Positions 49,121-59,691 of a stretch of 64,000 bases of DNA are shown one piece after another; positions within the stretch are counted from its first letter, which is position 1, and each line of letters opens with the position of its first letter. The notes beneath the pieces were generated by a model. That model was not told the origin of the DNA. It was given only the letters and a program-made list of their open reading frames with translations, and did not search any database. The translations under genes and the position numbers were made by a program. The DNA lies in the NCBI GenBank assembly GCA_016840035.1, contig JAEOTC010000075.1:1-64000 (forward strand). The letters are read 5' to 3'. Source of the DNA: Candidatus Hodarchaeota archaeon. GTDB taxonomy: Archaea > Asgardarchaeota > Heimdallarchaeia > Hodarchaeales > Hodarchaeaceae.

Positions 49121-49729
49121 TTGAATGATGAAAAAGAAATGACCTATACTGCTCCTAGCTGGGATCATATACAGAACTTAAGTTTTGACCTCTATATGGA
49201 TATAAAGAAGAGCAATTACAAGCCAGATATAATGGCTGGAGTATCTCGTGGTGGACTGGTCCCTGCTAGAATTCTTTCCGATCTGTATCTATCGGATAAA
49301 ATGAAAGTAACACTAGCAATTATGCAAATTGGATTTTATTCGGGAATTGATAAAACCAATAAGGAGCCCATAATCTATCAAGACCTTCCTGGACATATTT
49401 ACGGGAAACGAATCCTCTTGATAGACGACGTGTCTGATAGTGGTGTATCATTAGATTTTGCATTAAAGTACCTCCATATGAAGAAACCTCTCGAAGTAGT
49501 GGTAGGGACGCTCTATTACAAGCCATGGAGTATCTTAAAACCTCATTTCTACGTTGAGGAGACTTCATCGTGGATCGTTTTTCCCCATGAGAGATTTGAA
49601 TTCATGAATGATATTTTAAAGGACCGAGATATGGATAGTAATGAATGTAGAAAATTTTTCATTCAAGAGGTTGGAATAGAAAAACAGGCTGTTGAGAATT
49701 TTTTGAAACTTAAGGAGATCACTGAATGA
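49121..49729 (+). CDS. phosphoribosyltransferase
   Basis: 'MAGVSRGGLVPARILSDLY' and PRPP motif 'RILLIDDVSDSGVSLDFAL'. Confidence 0.88.
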   Translation: MNDEKEMTYTAPSWDHIQNLSFDLYMDIKKSNYKPDIMAGVSRGGLVPARILSDLYLSDKMKVTLAIMQIGFYSGIDKTNKEPIIYQDLPGHIYGKRILLIDDVSDSGVSLDFALKYLHMKKPLEVVVGTLYYKPWSILKPHFYVEETSSWIVFPHERFEFMNDILKDRDMDSNECRKFFIQEVGIEKQAVENFLKLKEITE

Positions 49730-50733
49730 GCGTTGATGTGGTTGTCGGGGGATTTTGGGGAGATGAAGGAAAGGGAAAAATTATTAGCCATCTTGTAAAT
49801 AAACGTCAAGCAACTATTGTAGCCAGAGGTGGTGTAGGACCAAATGCAGGTCATACAATCGTTGTTGATGGGGTTGAATACAAGTTACGGATGATCCCTT
49901 CTGGTATCGGAGGGAAAAATGTCAGAAAATTATTGATTGGTCCAGGAGTACTTGTTAATCCAGATGTATTCGTAGAGGAAATCGAGAGAACAGGTGTTAA
50001 AGGAAAAGCTTTTCTCGATAATCAATGCGGAATCATCGAAGCTTCCCATCGGAAAACCGATAGTAGTGACCCTCACTTAGTAAAAACGGTTGGAACAACT
50101 GGATCAGGGTCAGGTCCAGCAAATGAGGATCGAATCAAAAGAACATTAAAACTAGCGAAAGATATAGACAAACTCAAACCATACATAATAGATGTACCAA
50201 GTGAAATACACCAAGCATTGGCTAATAAAGAACCAATCCTATTGGAAGGTACACAGGCTACGTACCTATCATTATTTCATGGAACTTATCCATATGTAAC
50301 AACTAAAGATGTAACAGCCTCATCAATCTGTGCAGATGTTGGTATAGGGCCAACAGTTGTTACTGATGTTACTCTTGTCTTTAAAGCTTATGTTACCAGA
50401 GTTGGCAAAGGATTTTTACCAGGAGAACTAACTGAAGAAGAAACAATAAAACGAGGTTGGACAGAGTATGGTACAGTCACCAAACGCCTTCGAAGAGCTG
50501 CACCATTCAATGTAGATTTAGCCAAAAGAAGCATTCAATTAAATTCTGCCACAAAAATAGCGTTAACAAAAGTGGATATTCTTTTTCCACCAGATCAAGG
50601 AAAAACTAGCTTCACGGAGTTATCTCAGCAAGCAAAAGACTGGATATTTAATTTAGAAAAGAAAATAGGAATGCCGTTTACCTTTATTGGAACGGGACCC
50701 GCAGATATAGATATCATTGATAGAGAGGGATAA
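49726..50733 (+). CDS. purA: adenylosuccinate synthase (short archaeal type)
   Basis: 'VVVGGFWGDEGKGKIISHL', 'GGVGPNAGHTIVVDGVEYKLRMIPSGI', 'ILLEGTQATYLSLFHGTYPYVTTKDVT'. Confidence 0.93.
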   Translation: MSVDVVVGGFWGDEGKGKIISHLVNKRQATIVARGGVGPNAGHTIVVDGVEYKLRMIPSGIGGKNVRKLLIGPGVLVNPDVFVEEIERTGVKGKAFLDNQCGIIEASHRKTDSSDPHLVKTVGTTGSGSGPANEDRIKRTLKLAKDIDKLKPYIIDVPSEIHQALANKEPILLEGTQATYLSLFHGTYPYVTTKDVTASSICADVGIGPTVVTDVTLVFKAYVTRVGKGFLPGELTEEETIKRGWTEYGTVTKRLRRAAPFNVDLAKRSIQLNSATKIALTKVDILFPPDQGKTSFTELSQQAKDWIFNLEKKIGMPFTFIGTGPADIDIIDREG

Positions 50734-50734
50734 T

Positions 50735-51967
50735 ATGATTCACCCAATTGAGAATAGATATAGAACTGAAATTTCTAGTATTTTTGAAGAATCTTCTAGA
50801 ATTAACAAAATGATTCAAGTAGAATTGGCCCTTGCACAAGCCCATGTTGATCAAGGGATGCTGACAAAAAGCGAGTTTGACAAATTATTTAGAGCCAAAA
50901 CTAAGGTTACCGCTGAATTAATAAAGGAAATTGAAAAAGAAACTCGTCACGATACTATGGCTTTAGTTGAAGCCTTCACACGTGTCTCAGGTTGTGATAA
51001 AGTTCATATAGGAGCTACAAGTTCTGATATCGTTGATACAACATGGGCATTACAAATGAGAGAGGCAAATCAGGTTATTCTGGCAGATTTACGTATTTTA
51101 AAGAATTTGCTACTAAGAAAAGCTGATGAAACAAAGAATCTTGTTTGTATTGGCAGAACTCATGGTCAACGGGCAATACCAATGACTTACGGGATGAAAT
51201 TTGCCTTATGGGCATATGAAATATCTGAATGTCTCGAGGAGCTCAAACGGATCAAATTTTATGGTAAAATGAGCGGAGCTGTGGGGACATTTGCTAGTTT
51301 TGGGGAAAAAGGAGTACTTATTCAAGCAAAAGTCCTTCAAGATCTCGGTCTTTCAATCCCACTAGTAACAAATCAAGTCGTAAGTCGTATCTTTGTAGCA
51401 AAATACCTCTATAATCTTATTGCACTCACATCAGTTATTGAAAAAATGGCTACTGAAATCAGAAATCTACAGCGATCTGAAATCGGAGAGCTAGCGGAAC
51501 CATTTTTTGAAAGCCAAACAGGTTCCTCGACAATGCCACATAAACGCAATCCTATCCTAAGTGAAAACCTTTGTTCTCTGGCAAAACGTGTCCGAACAAA
51601 TATTCTTCCAGCCTTGGAAAATATTTCTCTAGAGCACGAGAGAGACTTAACAAACAGTGCGAATGAACGGATTATCATCCCTGAAACAATAATCTTAACA
51701 CATTTCATGATAAAAAGAATGACCAGGATTTTTGTTGGATTGACTTTCTATCACGACAATATTGGAAAAAATGTGCAGCTTGATCCTGCGATATTCATGG
51801 AGAAAAGAATGGTTGAGCTGGTGACTGAACAGGGATTAGGGCGTCAAGAAGCATATTCATTAGCCAAAGATTATGTTTCGGAAGAGAGAATCGCTCCTGA
51901 AAGCTATATAGGGCTTTCTGAACAGATAGTTCTAAAAACGATTGAATCTCTAAGAGCTATTGACTAA
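50735..51967 (+). CDS. purB: adenylosuccinate lyase
   Basis: 'VHIGATSSDIVDTTWALQM', 'GRTHGQRAIPMTYGMKFA', signature 'GSSTMPHKRNPI'. ATG at 50735; listed ORF starts at 50717. Confidence 0.95.
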   Translation: MIHPIENRYRTEISSIFEESSRINKMIQVELALAQAHVDQGMLTKSEFDKLFRAKTKVTAELIKEIEKETRHDTMALVEAFTRVSGCDKVHIGATSSDIVDTTWALQMREANQVILADLRILKNLLLRKADETKNLVCIGRTHGQRAIPMTYGMKFALWAYEISECLEELKRIKFYGKMSGAVGTFASFGEKGVLIQAKVLQDLGLSIPLVTNQVVSRIFVAKYLYNLIALTSVIEKMATEIRNLQRSEIGELAEPFFESQTGSSTMPHKRNPILSENLCSLAKRVRTNILPALENISLEHERDLTNSANERIIIPETIILTHFMIKRMTRIFVGLTFYHDNIGKNVQLDPAIFMEKRMVELVTEQGLGRQEAYSLAKDYVSEERIAPESYIGLSEQIVLKTIESLRAID

Positions 51968-51968
51968 T

Positions 51969-52712
51969 CTACAATAATCGCGTGATCGCTTCTACTGCCA
52001 CTTCTATGGCTTCTTTCTGTCCTTTCATATGATCAATGATTATTTCGCCTGATTCTGTATCCCCAATAGCGGCCATTATACCTCCTGCTCGCCAACCTCG
52101 AATAGAACTAATAACGAAAAGAGTGGAACATTCCATTTCTGTAATCAATGTTTTTGCATTTATCCAGGCCTTCCACTTATTTTTAGCTATTGTTGAAATA
52201 GGGATTAACTCTGGAGTTTCACTATAGAACGCATCTTTAGAGTGTACAATTCCCTCATGAAATATATCTCTTAAGTTAAGATGATCAACTGCTGCACGCA
52301 GGGCGAAGACAACATCAGGATGGGCAACTGCAGGATATGCAGGAAGAATATATTCATGTGTAGTTCCCTCATCTCTTACGGCTCCTGTCGCAGATACAAT
52401 ATCTCCCAACTTTACATCCTTTGAAAGGATTCCAGATGTTCCTACACGTATTATTGTATTAACCCCTAACTTTCCAAACTCCTCAACACCGATTGCGGTT
52501 GATGGTGCACCAATTCCACAAGAGGACACCATAATTGGAATATCATTAATGTATCCCCGGTGTATTCGATATTCACGATTAAAAGAGACTTCTTGTGAAT
52601 CCTCTAATAGAGCACTGATTCGTGGAACGCGTTCAGGAGATCCACAAATGATGAGATGCTTACTATCTTCAGTTTCTTTGTTAGAGATATTAATATGATA
52701 CTGTTTCTCCAT
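51969..52712 (-). CDS. nucleoside phosphorylase (uridine phosphorylase-like)
   Basis: 'HLIICGSPERVPRISALLED', 'SSCGIGAPSTAIGVEEFGKLGVNTIIRVGTSGIL', 'TEMECSTLFVISSIRG'. Confidence 0.9.
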   Translation of the reverse strand: MEKQYHINISNKETEDSKHLIICGSPERVPRISALLEDSQEVSFNREYRIHRGYINDIPIMVSSCGIGAPSTAIGVEEFGKLGVNTIIRVGTSGILSKDVKLGDIVSATGAVRDEGTTHEYILPAYPAVAHPDVVFALRAAVDHLNLRDIFHEGIVHSKDAFYSETPELIPISTIAKNKWKAWINAKTLITEMECSTLFVISSIRGWRAGGIMAAIGDTESGEIIIDHMKGQKEAIEVAVEAITRLL

Positions 52713-52765
52713 TTAGAATCCAACCTACGAGGGAGAAACAAAATAGAGACCTAGATTCATAATTG

Positions 52766-53254
52766 TTACGTTTGAATTGATGCTAGGATCTCATAATAAT
52801 GTTGACAAGTAATACGAATTTGCTTGAGTTGCTCATTACTTAATCGCTGGTTCGTTAAATGTTGAGATAAAAGAAATTCAAATGTATTGGCAATGTTCTC
52901 CTCTTCTAATAGTAAAAATTGGGTTAAGACTTCAGCCATTTGGTGGTACACTACCAGATAGGCTGTTCCAATACCTGGAATTAGAAAAAACTTGGTTAAT
53001 GCAAATATTTCTACTTCATGGTTTGTATGACGACTCTCCCAAATAAGTGGAAGGAAGTTCCATCCGATGTCCTCCAGATTATTTTTTGCAGCTAGGATCT
53101 TTATTAACAGATCCCAAGAAGAAATTTCTGCATGCCATGTGGAGCCGCTCCAAAGAACCTCTGGCCTTTTATTGTATTCTATCACGGCGAAAACTAATCC
53201 TAGGCCGTTTAGGGCTTTTGTTTCAGTTTTTTTTGAGGACATGGGGTAAATCAT
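52766..53254 (-). CDS. hypothetical protein
   Basis: 162 aa; no firm family. Confidence 0.5.
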   Translation of the reverse strand: MIYPMSSKKTETKALNGLGLVFAVIEYNKRPEVLWSGSTWHAEISSWDLLIKILAAKNNLEDIGWNFLPLIWESRHTNHEVEIFALTKFFLIPGIGTAYLVVYHQMAEVLTQFLLLEEENIANTFEFLLSQHLTNQRLSNEQLKQIRITCQHYYEILASIQT

Positions 53255-53618
53255 TCTACATTAGAGGCTCCTTGTTAAAAAACTCTTTTATTTAAGGTGA
53301 AGGGAAAAATACTCACACTTACGATTAGCGATATCTGTATTCTTAATTTTCAAGAAGATTCTAAAAAAAAAAAAGATTCGAGAGTTGCTTCAGGATTAAG
53401 TATTGTGCTAGAAAAGGCTGAAAATCAGTAAATACTTCCTCATATCTTTTTCTTTCATTTCAAGTTAAAACGTTCAAACAATTAAACCTTCAATTAATTA
53501 CATTCAATACTTTTTTAGGAATCAAAGATAAAGTGACCTTTTTTCATCAAAAGTCTTTTAACTTAGGTTTATTCCTCTTGGTAAACCCACAATTTATGAT
53601 TCTTTGAGGTTCCAAAAG

Positions 53619-56324
53619 ATGGATATATTTGCTGAAACTGAACGTAGTCCACTAGTTAAACTTGGTATGTCACTTATACCCGTTGTACTCATTATAATAG
53701 TGTTTTCAACCCCATTGGGATTAGTTCCACCAATAGGAGGATTGATCAATCCAAATGGAGGGATTTGGGATGTATCAACCTATGCAGAACATGGGAGTAA
53801 GACTTTAACGATTCCAAATGTAGACCAGGAAGTCATATGTTATTACGATGAATGGGGAATTCCCCATATCTTTGCTGAAACTGATTCTGATATGTTTTTC
53901 ACAATTGGATATGTACATGCTCGTGATCGCTTGTTTCAACTCGAAATGGTTAGACGCCTCTACACTGGACGTCTTTCAGAATTAGTTGGAGAAGCAGCAA
54001 TATCAGCTGATATCCGAATGAGGAATTTATGTCTGGATAGGGCAGCTAATATAACTTGGAACCTTATGCGTCAAGATAGTGCGAGTAGTGAAGTGGTTGT
54101 TGCCTTAGAAAGATATGCTGAAGGAATCAATTACTATATTGATCATTTATCACCTCATGAATTGCCTTTAGAGTTTAGACTTCTCAATACGAAACCTAGT
54201 CATTGGTTACCTCATTACACAATAGGTTATGGTAAATATATGTCAATGGGCTTAGCTCATGATGGATTTCGTGATTTTACTGTTGCATTGTTGGCATCAC
54301 ATTTCTCTGAATCAGAGATGCTGGAGCTTTTTCCAATTAATAATACAGTAGGAGTAATTCCAGTTTTACCAAATTATGGATCTTATCCATCACCCCCAAC
54401 TCCACCTGGTAATAGTAGTCCTCAAATAAATTCAAGAAATTCTGATATTGGTTCCTCATTACCAGTTGAGGTAATAAATAGCATGCTAACGATAATTGAG
54501 AGTAGTGAAACTGCGGGGCGAGTCACAATTAACGATGGTTATACTGTCGATGATTACCTGAACATTTTTGATACAATCCTGGGCAGCAATAATTGGGTGA
54601 TAAATGGGAGTATTTCTGAAACAGGTTATCCAATCCTAGCCAACGATATGCATTTACAACTAGTTATGCCAGGAGTTTGGTATGAAATTCAGCATGCATC
54701 AAAAGAATCGGACACAAATGTATATGGATTTTCGTTTGTGGGCGCACCCGGGGTAATAGCTGGTCACAGTAAACATGCTAGTTGGGGATTTACAAATGTG
54801 GGGGCAGATGTAGTCGATTATTTTTATTATACTGTTTCAGCAGACGGTTCACAATATTTAAACGGGAGTACATGGGAAGATTTCCAAATTGTCACTGAGA
54901 AGATCCCTGTTTGGGGAGCAGCGGATCATGAGTTCACATTACGATTTACAGGACACGGTCCCGTTCTTTCTCCTGATATCAGTTCACATGTTGAGGCATT
55001 GGACTTAACTCCTATTGCTATGCGGTGGACGGGTCATGATGATTTAATGTATGGGAAACCCGATTATCTATTCAGAGCTGTATTCAATTTCTGGACATCA
55101 CAAACTTTAGCTGATTTCGCAGAAGCACAGCGAGATTGGGCAATTCCTGGACAGAATTTCGTCGTTGCTACAAGAGACAATCATATAGCTATTCGACCAG
55201 TCGCTAACTATCCCATTCGACCAGAGGGGAATTGGGGAAGACAGCCTGTAAACGGCTCCAATCCCAGTAACGATTGGATTGGATACATTCCATTTGAAGA
55301 ACTAGCTGTATGTGAAGATCCTTCTCAACAGTTCTTAACTTCAACAAATCAGAAAACAACTGGTCCAGACTATCCCTACTTCATGGGAAGCTTTTTTGCT
55401 CCCGGGTACCGTAGTCGAAGCATTACAAGGTTGATTCAAGAAAAAATTGGTGAGAAAGAGGAGATCTCTGTTGAGGATATGCAGAGATTCCAATCAGATA
55501 TTGTGGATACGAGTGTGGAGGCTTTCCAACCTGTATGGGGTAATATCGATACGAAAGGAAATACAACCCTACAAACAGCTCTGGATTATTTGAATGAATG
55601 GGGTGGATCTGAATATCGTTTCGGAGAAATGCATAAGGATTTAGTTGCTCCTACAATATATACAGAATGGTTAGAGTTTTTCCGGTATAATACCTTTGCA
55701 GATGAATTCTCTGATGCCCATGAAAGAGTAAACACAACATTTCCTCAAGATCACACGTTAGAAAATATGACACTTTATAATCAGTCAGTTAAATGGTTTG
55801 ATGACATCTCCACTCCTCAAGTTGAGACAATAGAAGATATTGCTTATCAATCTCTCGTGGATGCAGTGAACTTCTTAGTTACCCCTTATGGTCTTGATAC
55901 TGCAAACATGGACAACTGGTTATATGGATCTTATCATACACTGTTTCCCTTACACTTGACTGAACTAGGACCCTTTAATGCTGGACCTTATCCTTTTCAT
56001 GGGAATGGTTATACACTAGCCGCTGCTAATGGGCGGACAGTACATCATGGAGCCTCTGAGAGAGCTGTGTATGACCTTGATCCAGCTAAAAGTAATTTAC
56101 CTCATGCTTGGACATCGATTCCCTCAGGACAGAACGGAAATCCACTTTCGAGACATTATAAGGATCAACTTGAGACACTTTACATTGTTAGGACTGATGA
56201 TCGCTTTGGATATCACGTTGCGTATTTCTATATGTCTGCTGTAGATTTTAAAGAAGCTGCTACTGAATCTAAATCCGACTTGTTCTATATTGAAAGCACC
56301 TTGACATTTAAACCAGGAGGATAA
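53619..56324 (+). CDS. penicillin acylase family protein (Ntn-hydrolase, S45-like)
   Basis: 'YYDEWGIPHIFAETDSDMFFTIGYVHARDRLFQLEMVRRL' and autoprocessing site 'GSNNWVINGSISETGYPILANDMHLQL'. ATG at 53619. Confidence 0.93.
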   Translation: MDIFAETERSPLVKLGMSLIPVVLIIIVFSTPLGLVPPIGGLINPNGGIWDVSTYAEHGSKTLTIPNVDQEVICYYDEWGIPHIFAETDSDMFFTIGYVHARDRLFQLEMVRRLYTGRLSELVGEAAISADIRMRNLCLDRAANITWNLMRQDSASSEVVVALERYAEGINYYIDHLSPHELPLEFRLLNTKPSHWLPHYTIGYGKYMSMGLAHDGFRDFTVALLASHFSESEMLELFPINNTVGVIPVLPNYGSYPSPPTPPGNSSPQINSRNSDIGSSLPVEVINSMLTIIESSETAGRVTINDGYTVDDYLNIFDTILGSNNWVINGSISETGYPILANDMHLQLVMPGVWYEIQHASKESDTNVYGFSFVGAPGVIAGHSKHASWGFTNVGADVVDYFYYTVSADGSQYLNGSTWEDFQIVTEKIPVWGAADHEFTLRFTGHGPVLSPDISSHVEALDLTPIAMRWTGHDDLMYGKPDYLFRAVFNFWTSQTLADFAEAQRDWAIPGQNFVVATRDNHIAIRPVANYPIRPEGNWGRQPVNGSNPSNDWIGYIPFEELAVCEDPSQQFLTSTNQKTTGPDYPYFMGSFFAPGYRSRSITRLIQEKIGEKEEISVEDMQRFQSDIVDTSVEAFQPVWGNIDTKGNTTLQTALDYLNEWGGSEYRFGEMHKDLVAPTIYTEWLEFFRYNTFADEFSDAHERVNTTFPQDHTLENMTLYNQSVKWFDDISTPQVETIEDIAYQSLVDAVNFLVTPYGLDTANMDNWLYGSYHTLFPLHLTELGPFNAGPYPFHGNGYTLAAANGRTVHHGASERAVYDLDPAKSNLPHAWTSIPSGQNGNPLSRHYKDQLETLYIVRTDDRFGYHVAYFYMSAVDFKEAATESKSDLFYIESTLTFKPGG

Positions 56325-56327
56325 AAA

Positions 56328-56750
56328 ATGAGTATTACAAAAGAATCAATTAAGGAAAATATTACCCAACTACTTCCCTATCGATATTATATTGGAATTG
56401 CAGTAACAACTGTCGGTTTATGGATTGAATTAGTTTTTTTCCCCTTCTGGCAACTCTATTTTCTTCCCGCCGTTTTTGGCGGATTGATTGTTAATGAAAA
56501 AGCCAAACGTGGTTTTTCAGCTGGATTCTTTGGAATGCTGGGAGCTTTATTAATTTACATGAACGTTACTCTAATATCAGGAATAGAGGCTGTCGAAGTA
56601 TTAATGGGAGCAGCAATTGGATTTTCTGGTTTAGGTATAATTGCTCATGTACTATTTCTCTTAATTTTAGCTGCTTTTTCTGGCTTTGGTGGAATAATTG
56701 GTGTATATATCTATCCTTTTGTTCCTTTTTACGAATATTTCGATAAGTGA
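56328..56750 (+). CDS. hypothetical membrane protein
   Basis: 140 aa, about 4 TM, 3 bp downstream of the acylase gene. Confidence 0.65.
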   Translation: MSITKESIKENITQLLPYRYYIGIAVTTVGLWIELVFFPFWQLYFLPAVFGGLIVNEKAKRGFSAGFFGMLGALLIYMNVTLISGIEAVEVLMGAAIGFSGLGIIAHVLFLLILAAFSGFGGIIGVYIYPFVPFYEYFDK

Positions 56751-56868
56751 ATGCTCATCCTTAGAGAGAAGCTCACTTCTCTTATTTTTTCTGCAGTACG
56801 AAAATTATTTACCAACGTTATAAGACTCGGACTTAAACATTAAATTCTGAGATTAATGGTGTGGAATC

Positions 56869-58182
56869 ATGTCAGTCGAGATTCGAGACAGTATCATCAA
56901 AAAGATGGAAAAAATTGGTTCAAAATATCTATTATTACAATTTACAGGGGCCGACGGTAATTTAAAAGGGGTAGAATTATCTAAACGGGCTTTTAGTAAG
57001 ATTGAACAAGTCGGTGTCGATGGATCGTCGATTGGTTTTCTCAGAACCAAACGTTCAGATATGATCATCGTACCAGATCCATCTACCGTAACACGAGTAC
57101 CATGGCAAGAAAAAACCGCTTGCGTCTTCTGTGATTTGCGAAGTACTGGCACTCATGAGAGAATTGCTACCGATCCAAGAGGAATACTTTCAGAAGTTAA
57201 TCGTTCCCTATTTGAAGAATTTAATGCAAACTACTACGCACGACCAGAAATGGAATTTTATGTCTTGGATTCTGAGTATAAACCAGTTGACACTGCAACA
57301 TATATGGCATTACCTCCACGCGATCGTGGCTATTTTGTTCGAAAAATGATTATTGAAACCTTAGAACTTGTTAATTTGCCTTTTAAAACGTTCCATTCCG
57401 AAGTTGGAAAATCCCAGCATGAAATAGAATTTCAGGCCCTACCTGCGGTAGCTGCTGCAGATGGTGTCCAGATGTTTAAGCAAATTTCCAAGATGGTAGC
57501 ATTAAATCAGACAGAAGGTTTTATCATAACATTCATGCCAAAACCCTTCATTGATGATGCAGGTAATGGAATGCATGTCCATCAAATGGTGAAAGGTGAA
57601 AAATCAGATCTTTTTAAAGAAAGTGACGGAGAAATTTCTGAATTTGCTCTTCATTTTATTGCTGGCCAGCTTAAACATGCGAAAGAGATAGCAGCTATCA
57701 CTAACCCTATAGTAAACTCCTATCGCCGACTGGTACCAGGTATAGAGGCCCCTGTTTATATTACGTGGGGGATTGCCAATCGAACAGCACTCATTAGAGT
57801 ACCTGGATACGAATCAGGCCGACTTGAATTTCGTGCTGCGGATGCTGCAAGTAATATTTATTTCTCATTAGCCCTGCTATTAGCGGCTGGTTTAGAGGGA
57901 GTAAGGAAAAAACTGGAACCCCCAGCTCCTGCGGATTTTGATGCTGATTTATTAACGCCTAATGAACTCAAAGAAAAAAATGTCGATCTTCTTCCTCGTA
58001 CGCTTATTGATGCCCTGGAAAAATTCAAACAAAGCAAATTAACTAAATCAGTTCTCGGAAAGGATCTTCATCAAGAATTCTATGAAGCTAGAAAGTTGGA
58101 ATGGGAGCAGTTTACAAGTCAGTACAGTTTTGAGAAGAAAGAGATCACTCCCTGGGAAATTGACCGCTATATCGATTGCTAA
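56869..58182 (+). CDS. glnA: glutamine synthetase family protein
   Basis: 'FTGADGNLKGVELSKRAF', 'ARPEMEFYVLD', 'SEVGKSQHEIEF', 'GNGMHVHQM', 'RTALIRVPGYESGRLEFRAADAASN'. Confidence 0.93.
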   Translation: MSVEIRDSIIKKMEKIGSKYLLLQFTGADGNLKGVELSKRAFSKIEQVGVDGSSIGFLRTKRSDMIIVPDPSTVTRVPWQEKTACVFCDLRSTGTHERIATDPRGILSEVNRSLFEEFNANYYARPEMEFYVLDSEYKPVDTATYMALPPRDRGYFVRKMIIETLELVNLPFKTFHSEVGKSQHEIEFQALPAVAAADGVQMFKQISKMVALNQTEGFIITFMPKPFIDDAGNGMHVHQMVKGEKSDLFKESDGEISEFALHFIAGQLKHAKEIAAITNPIVNSYRRLVPGIEAPVYITWGIANRTALIRVPGYESGRLEFRAADAASNIYFSLALLLAAGLEGVRKKLEPPAPADFDADLLTPNELKEKNVDLLPRTLIDALEKFKQSKLTKSVLGKDLHQEFYEARKLEWEQFTSQYSFEKKEITPWEIDRYIDC

Positions 58183-58222
58183 ATCATTATTACTACTCAT
58201 AACAGTTGATTCTTGATAGTTT

Positions 58223-59515
58223 CTAACTGTTTAGAAGTTCTGGTATCTGCGATTCAATCTCATTCAATATACTCTTCTCGTCCAACGTGAAAACATTTCG
58301 CTCATGCATTAGCAACTGTCCATTCACTATCAGAGAGTGGGTGTCACTTCCATTAGCTGCATAAACAAGAGAAGAAATGATATTGTGAATTGGTTGAAGA
58401 TGAGGTGTGTTGAAATCGACTACAACAAGGTCTGCATAATTTCCCACCTTGATTAATGATTCTGGATGGAAATATTTCCGAAATGACCAGTGAGTATCTT
58501 CTAGTACTTCTTCAGCAGGGTAAATGGCGGGATCCCATCGTGCAAATGAAACCATATTCACAGCCTCCCGCATTTCTCGAAATAGATCCAAAGTATTATT
58601 TGAGGCTGTTCCATCTGTTCCTAATGCTACTACAGCTCCGGCTTTTCTTAATTCAGGGATTGGAGTCACACCGCCATAGGCTAATTTCTGAGCTGAAGCA
58701 GGACACCAAGCAACCATTGCATTATGTTTTCCCAAAATTTCTACTTCTCTTTGGGTAATCCATGCGCAATGAGCTACTACCTCTTTTGTACCTTCTTGGA
58801 AAAATCCTATTTGATCTAGTCGTTCGACTGGTGGCACTCCATGTTTTTCCTCACAATCTAATACTTCTTTTCTTGTTTCTGAGGCATGAATTGAGATCGG
58901 AATATTGTGTTTTGCAGCCAGATCTTTGGATTGCAATAAATACTCTTCTTCTACCGTGGTTGGTGAATGAGGAGCGATAGCAGCGTTTAGTAGCGGGGAG
59001 GATTTTACATCTTTCAGTAATTGTTCAAAATCCTTTAATTGGGATTCTAATCCTCCTTGGTTAACAAATGCACTTGGTAATAATCCTGCCCCTAGCCATC
59101 CACGTAAACCTGCGTGTTTGATTACTTTCCCAATAACGGTTTCTTGAAAATAAAAATCGAAAGCTCCCCCTGATCCTGCTTTTATTGCTTCTAAACAAGC
59201 TAGTTTAGTTCCAAGATCGATCCATTTGGCATCAAATTTCCCTTCAATAGCCCAAATGTCAGCTAACCATTCGTATAGTACTTTATTATCGGAATATCCT
59301 CGTAAAAGAGTCATAGGAAGATGGGTATGGCTATTGACAGCAGGTGGCAATACAACAAGATTTTTTCCTTCAATCACATATTCAGGGGATGGTAATTTAG
59401 CCCCTGGAGATATCTGAGTAATTCGATTATCTTCAATAGTGATATTTGTTTGTTTATGTTTGAACCCTTCCTGTGGATCTGAAATTAAGGTGATTTCTTT
59501 GAGTAGAATTTCCAT
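58223..59515 (-). CDS. amidohydrolase, S-adenosylhomocysteine deaminase/chlorohydrolase-like
   Basis: 'NSHTHLPMTLLRGYSD', 'APHSPTTVEEEYL', 'IHASETRKEV', 'HCAWIT', 'ALGTDGTASNNTLDLFREMR'. Confidence 0.9.
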   Translation of the reverse strand: MEILLKEITLISDPQEGFKHKQTNITIEDNRITQISPGAKLPSPEYVIEGKNLVVLPPAVNSHTHLPMTLLRGYSDNKVLYEWLADIWAIEGKFDAKWIDLGTKLACLEAIKAGSGGAFDFYFQETVIGKVIKHAGLRGWLGAGLLPSAFVNQGGLESQLKDFEQLLKDVKSSPLLNAAIAPHSPTTVEEEYLLQSKDLAAKHNIPISIHASETRKEVLDCEEKHGVPPVERLDQIGFFQEGTKEVVAHCAWITQREVEILGKHNAMVAWCPASAQKLAYGGVTPIPELRKAGAVVALGTDGTASNNTLDLFREMREAVNMVSFARWDPAIYPAEEVLEDTHWSFRKYFHPESLIKVGNYADLVVVDFNTPHLQPIHNIISSLVYAANGSDTHSLIVNGQLLMHERNVFTLDEKSILNEIESQIPELLNS

Positions 59516-59691
59516 AGAAGGCGAATATTAACTTATACTTAAAACTCATTCGTTCTTGCAGAAGAGCATCCTTAGGGACGAAACACAAGCAATTACGTTT
59601 TTTGCGAATAAGCAACTTTAAAAAACGAGAATCATTCATATCCTATCTATCTTGATTCATTAGTAAGCGAAAAATCCAAAGGTGATATCAA

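Noticed and set aside
53371-53384. A-rich tract (TCTAAAAAAAAAAAAGATTCG) with flanking GATTC
   Set aside because: Short homopolymer in an AT-rich intergenic region; no transposon or insertion features around it.
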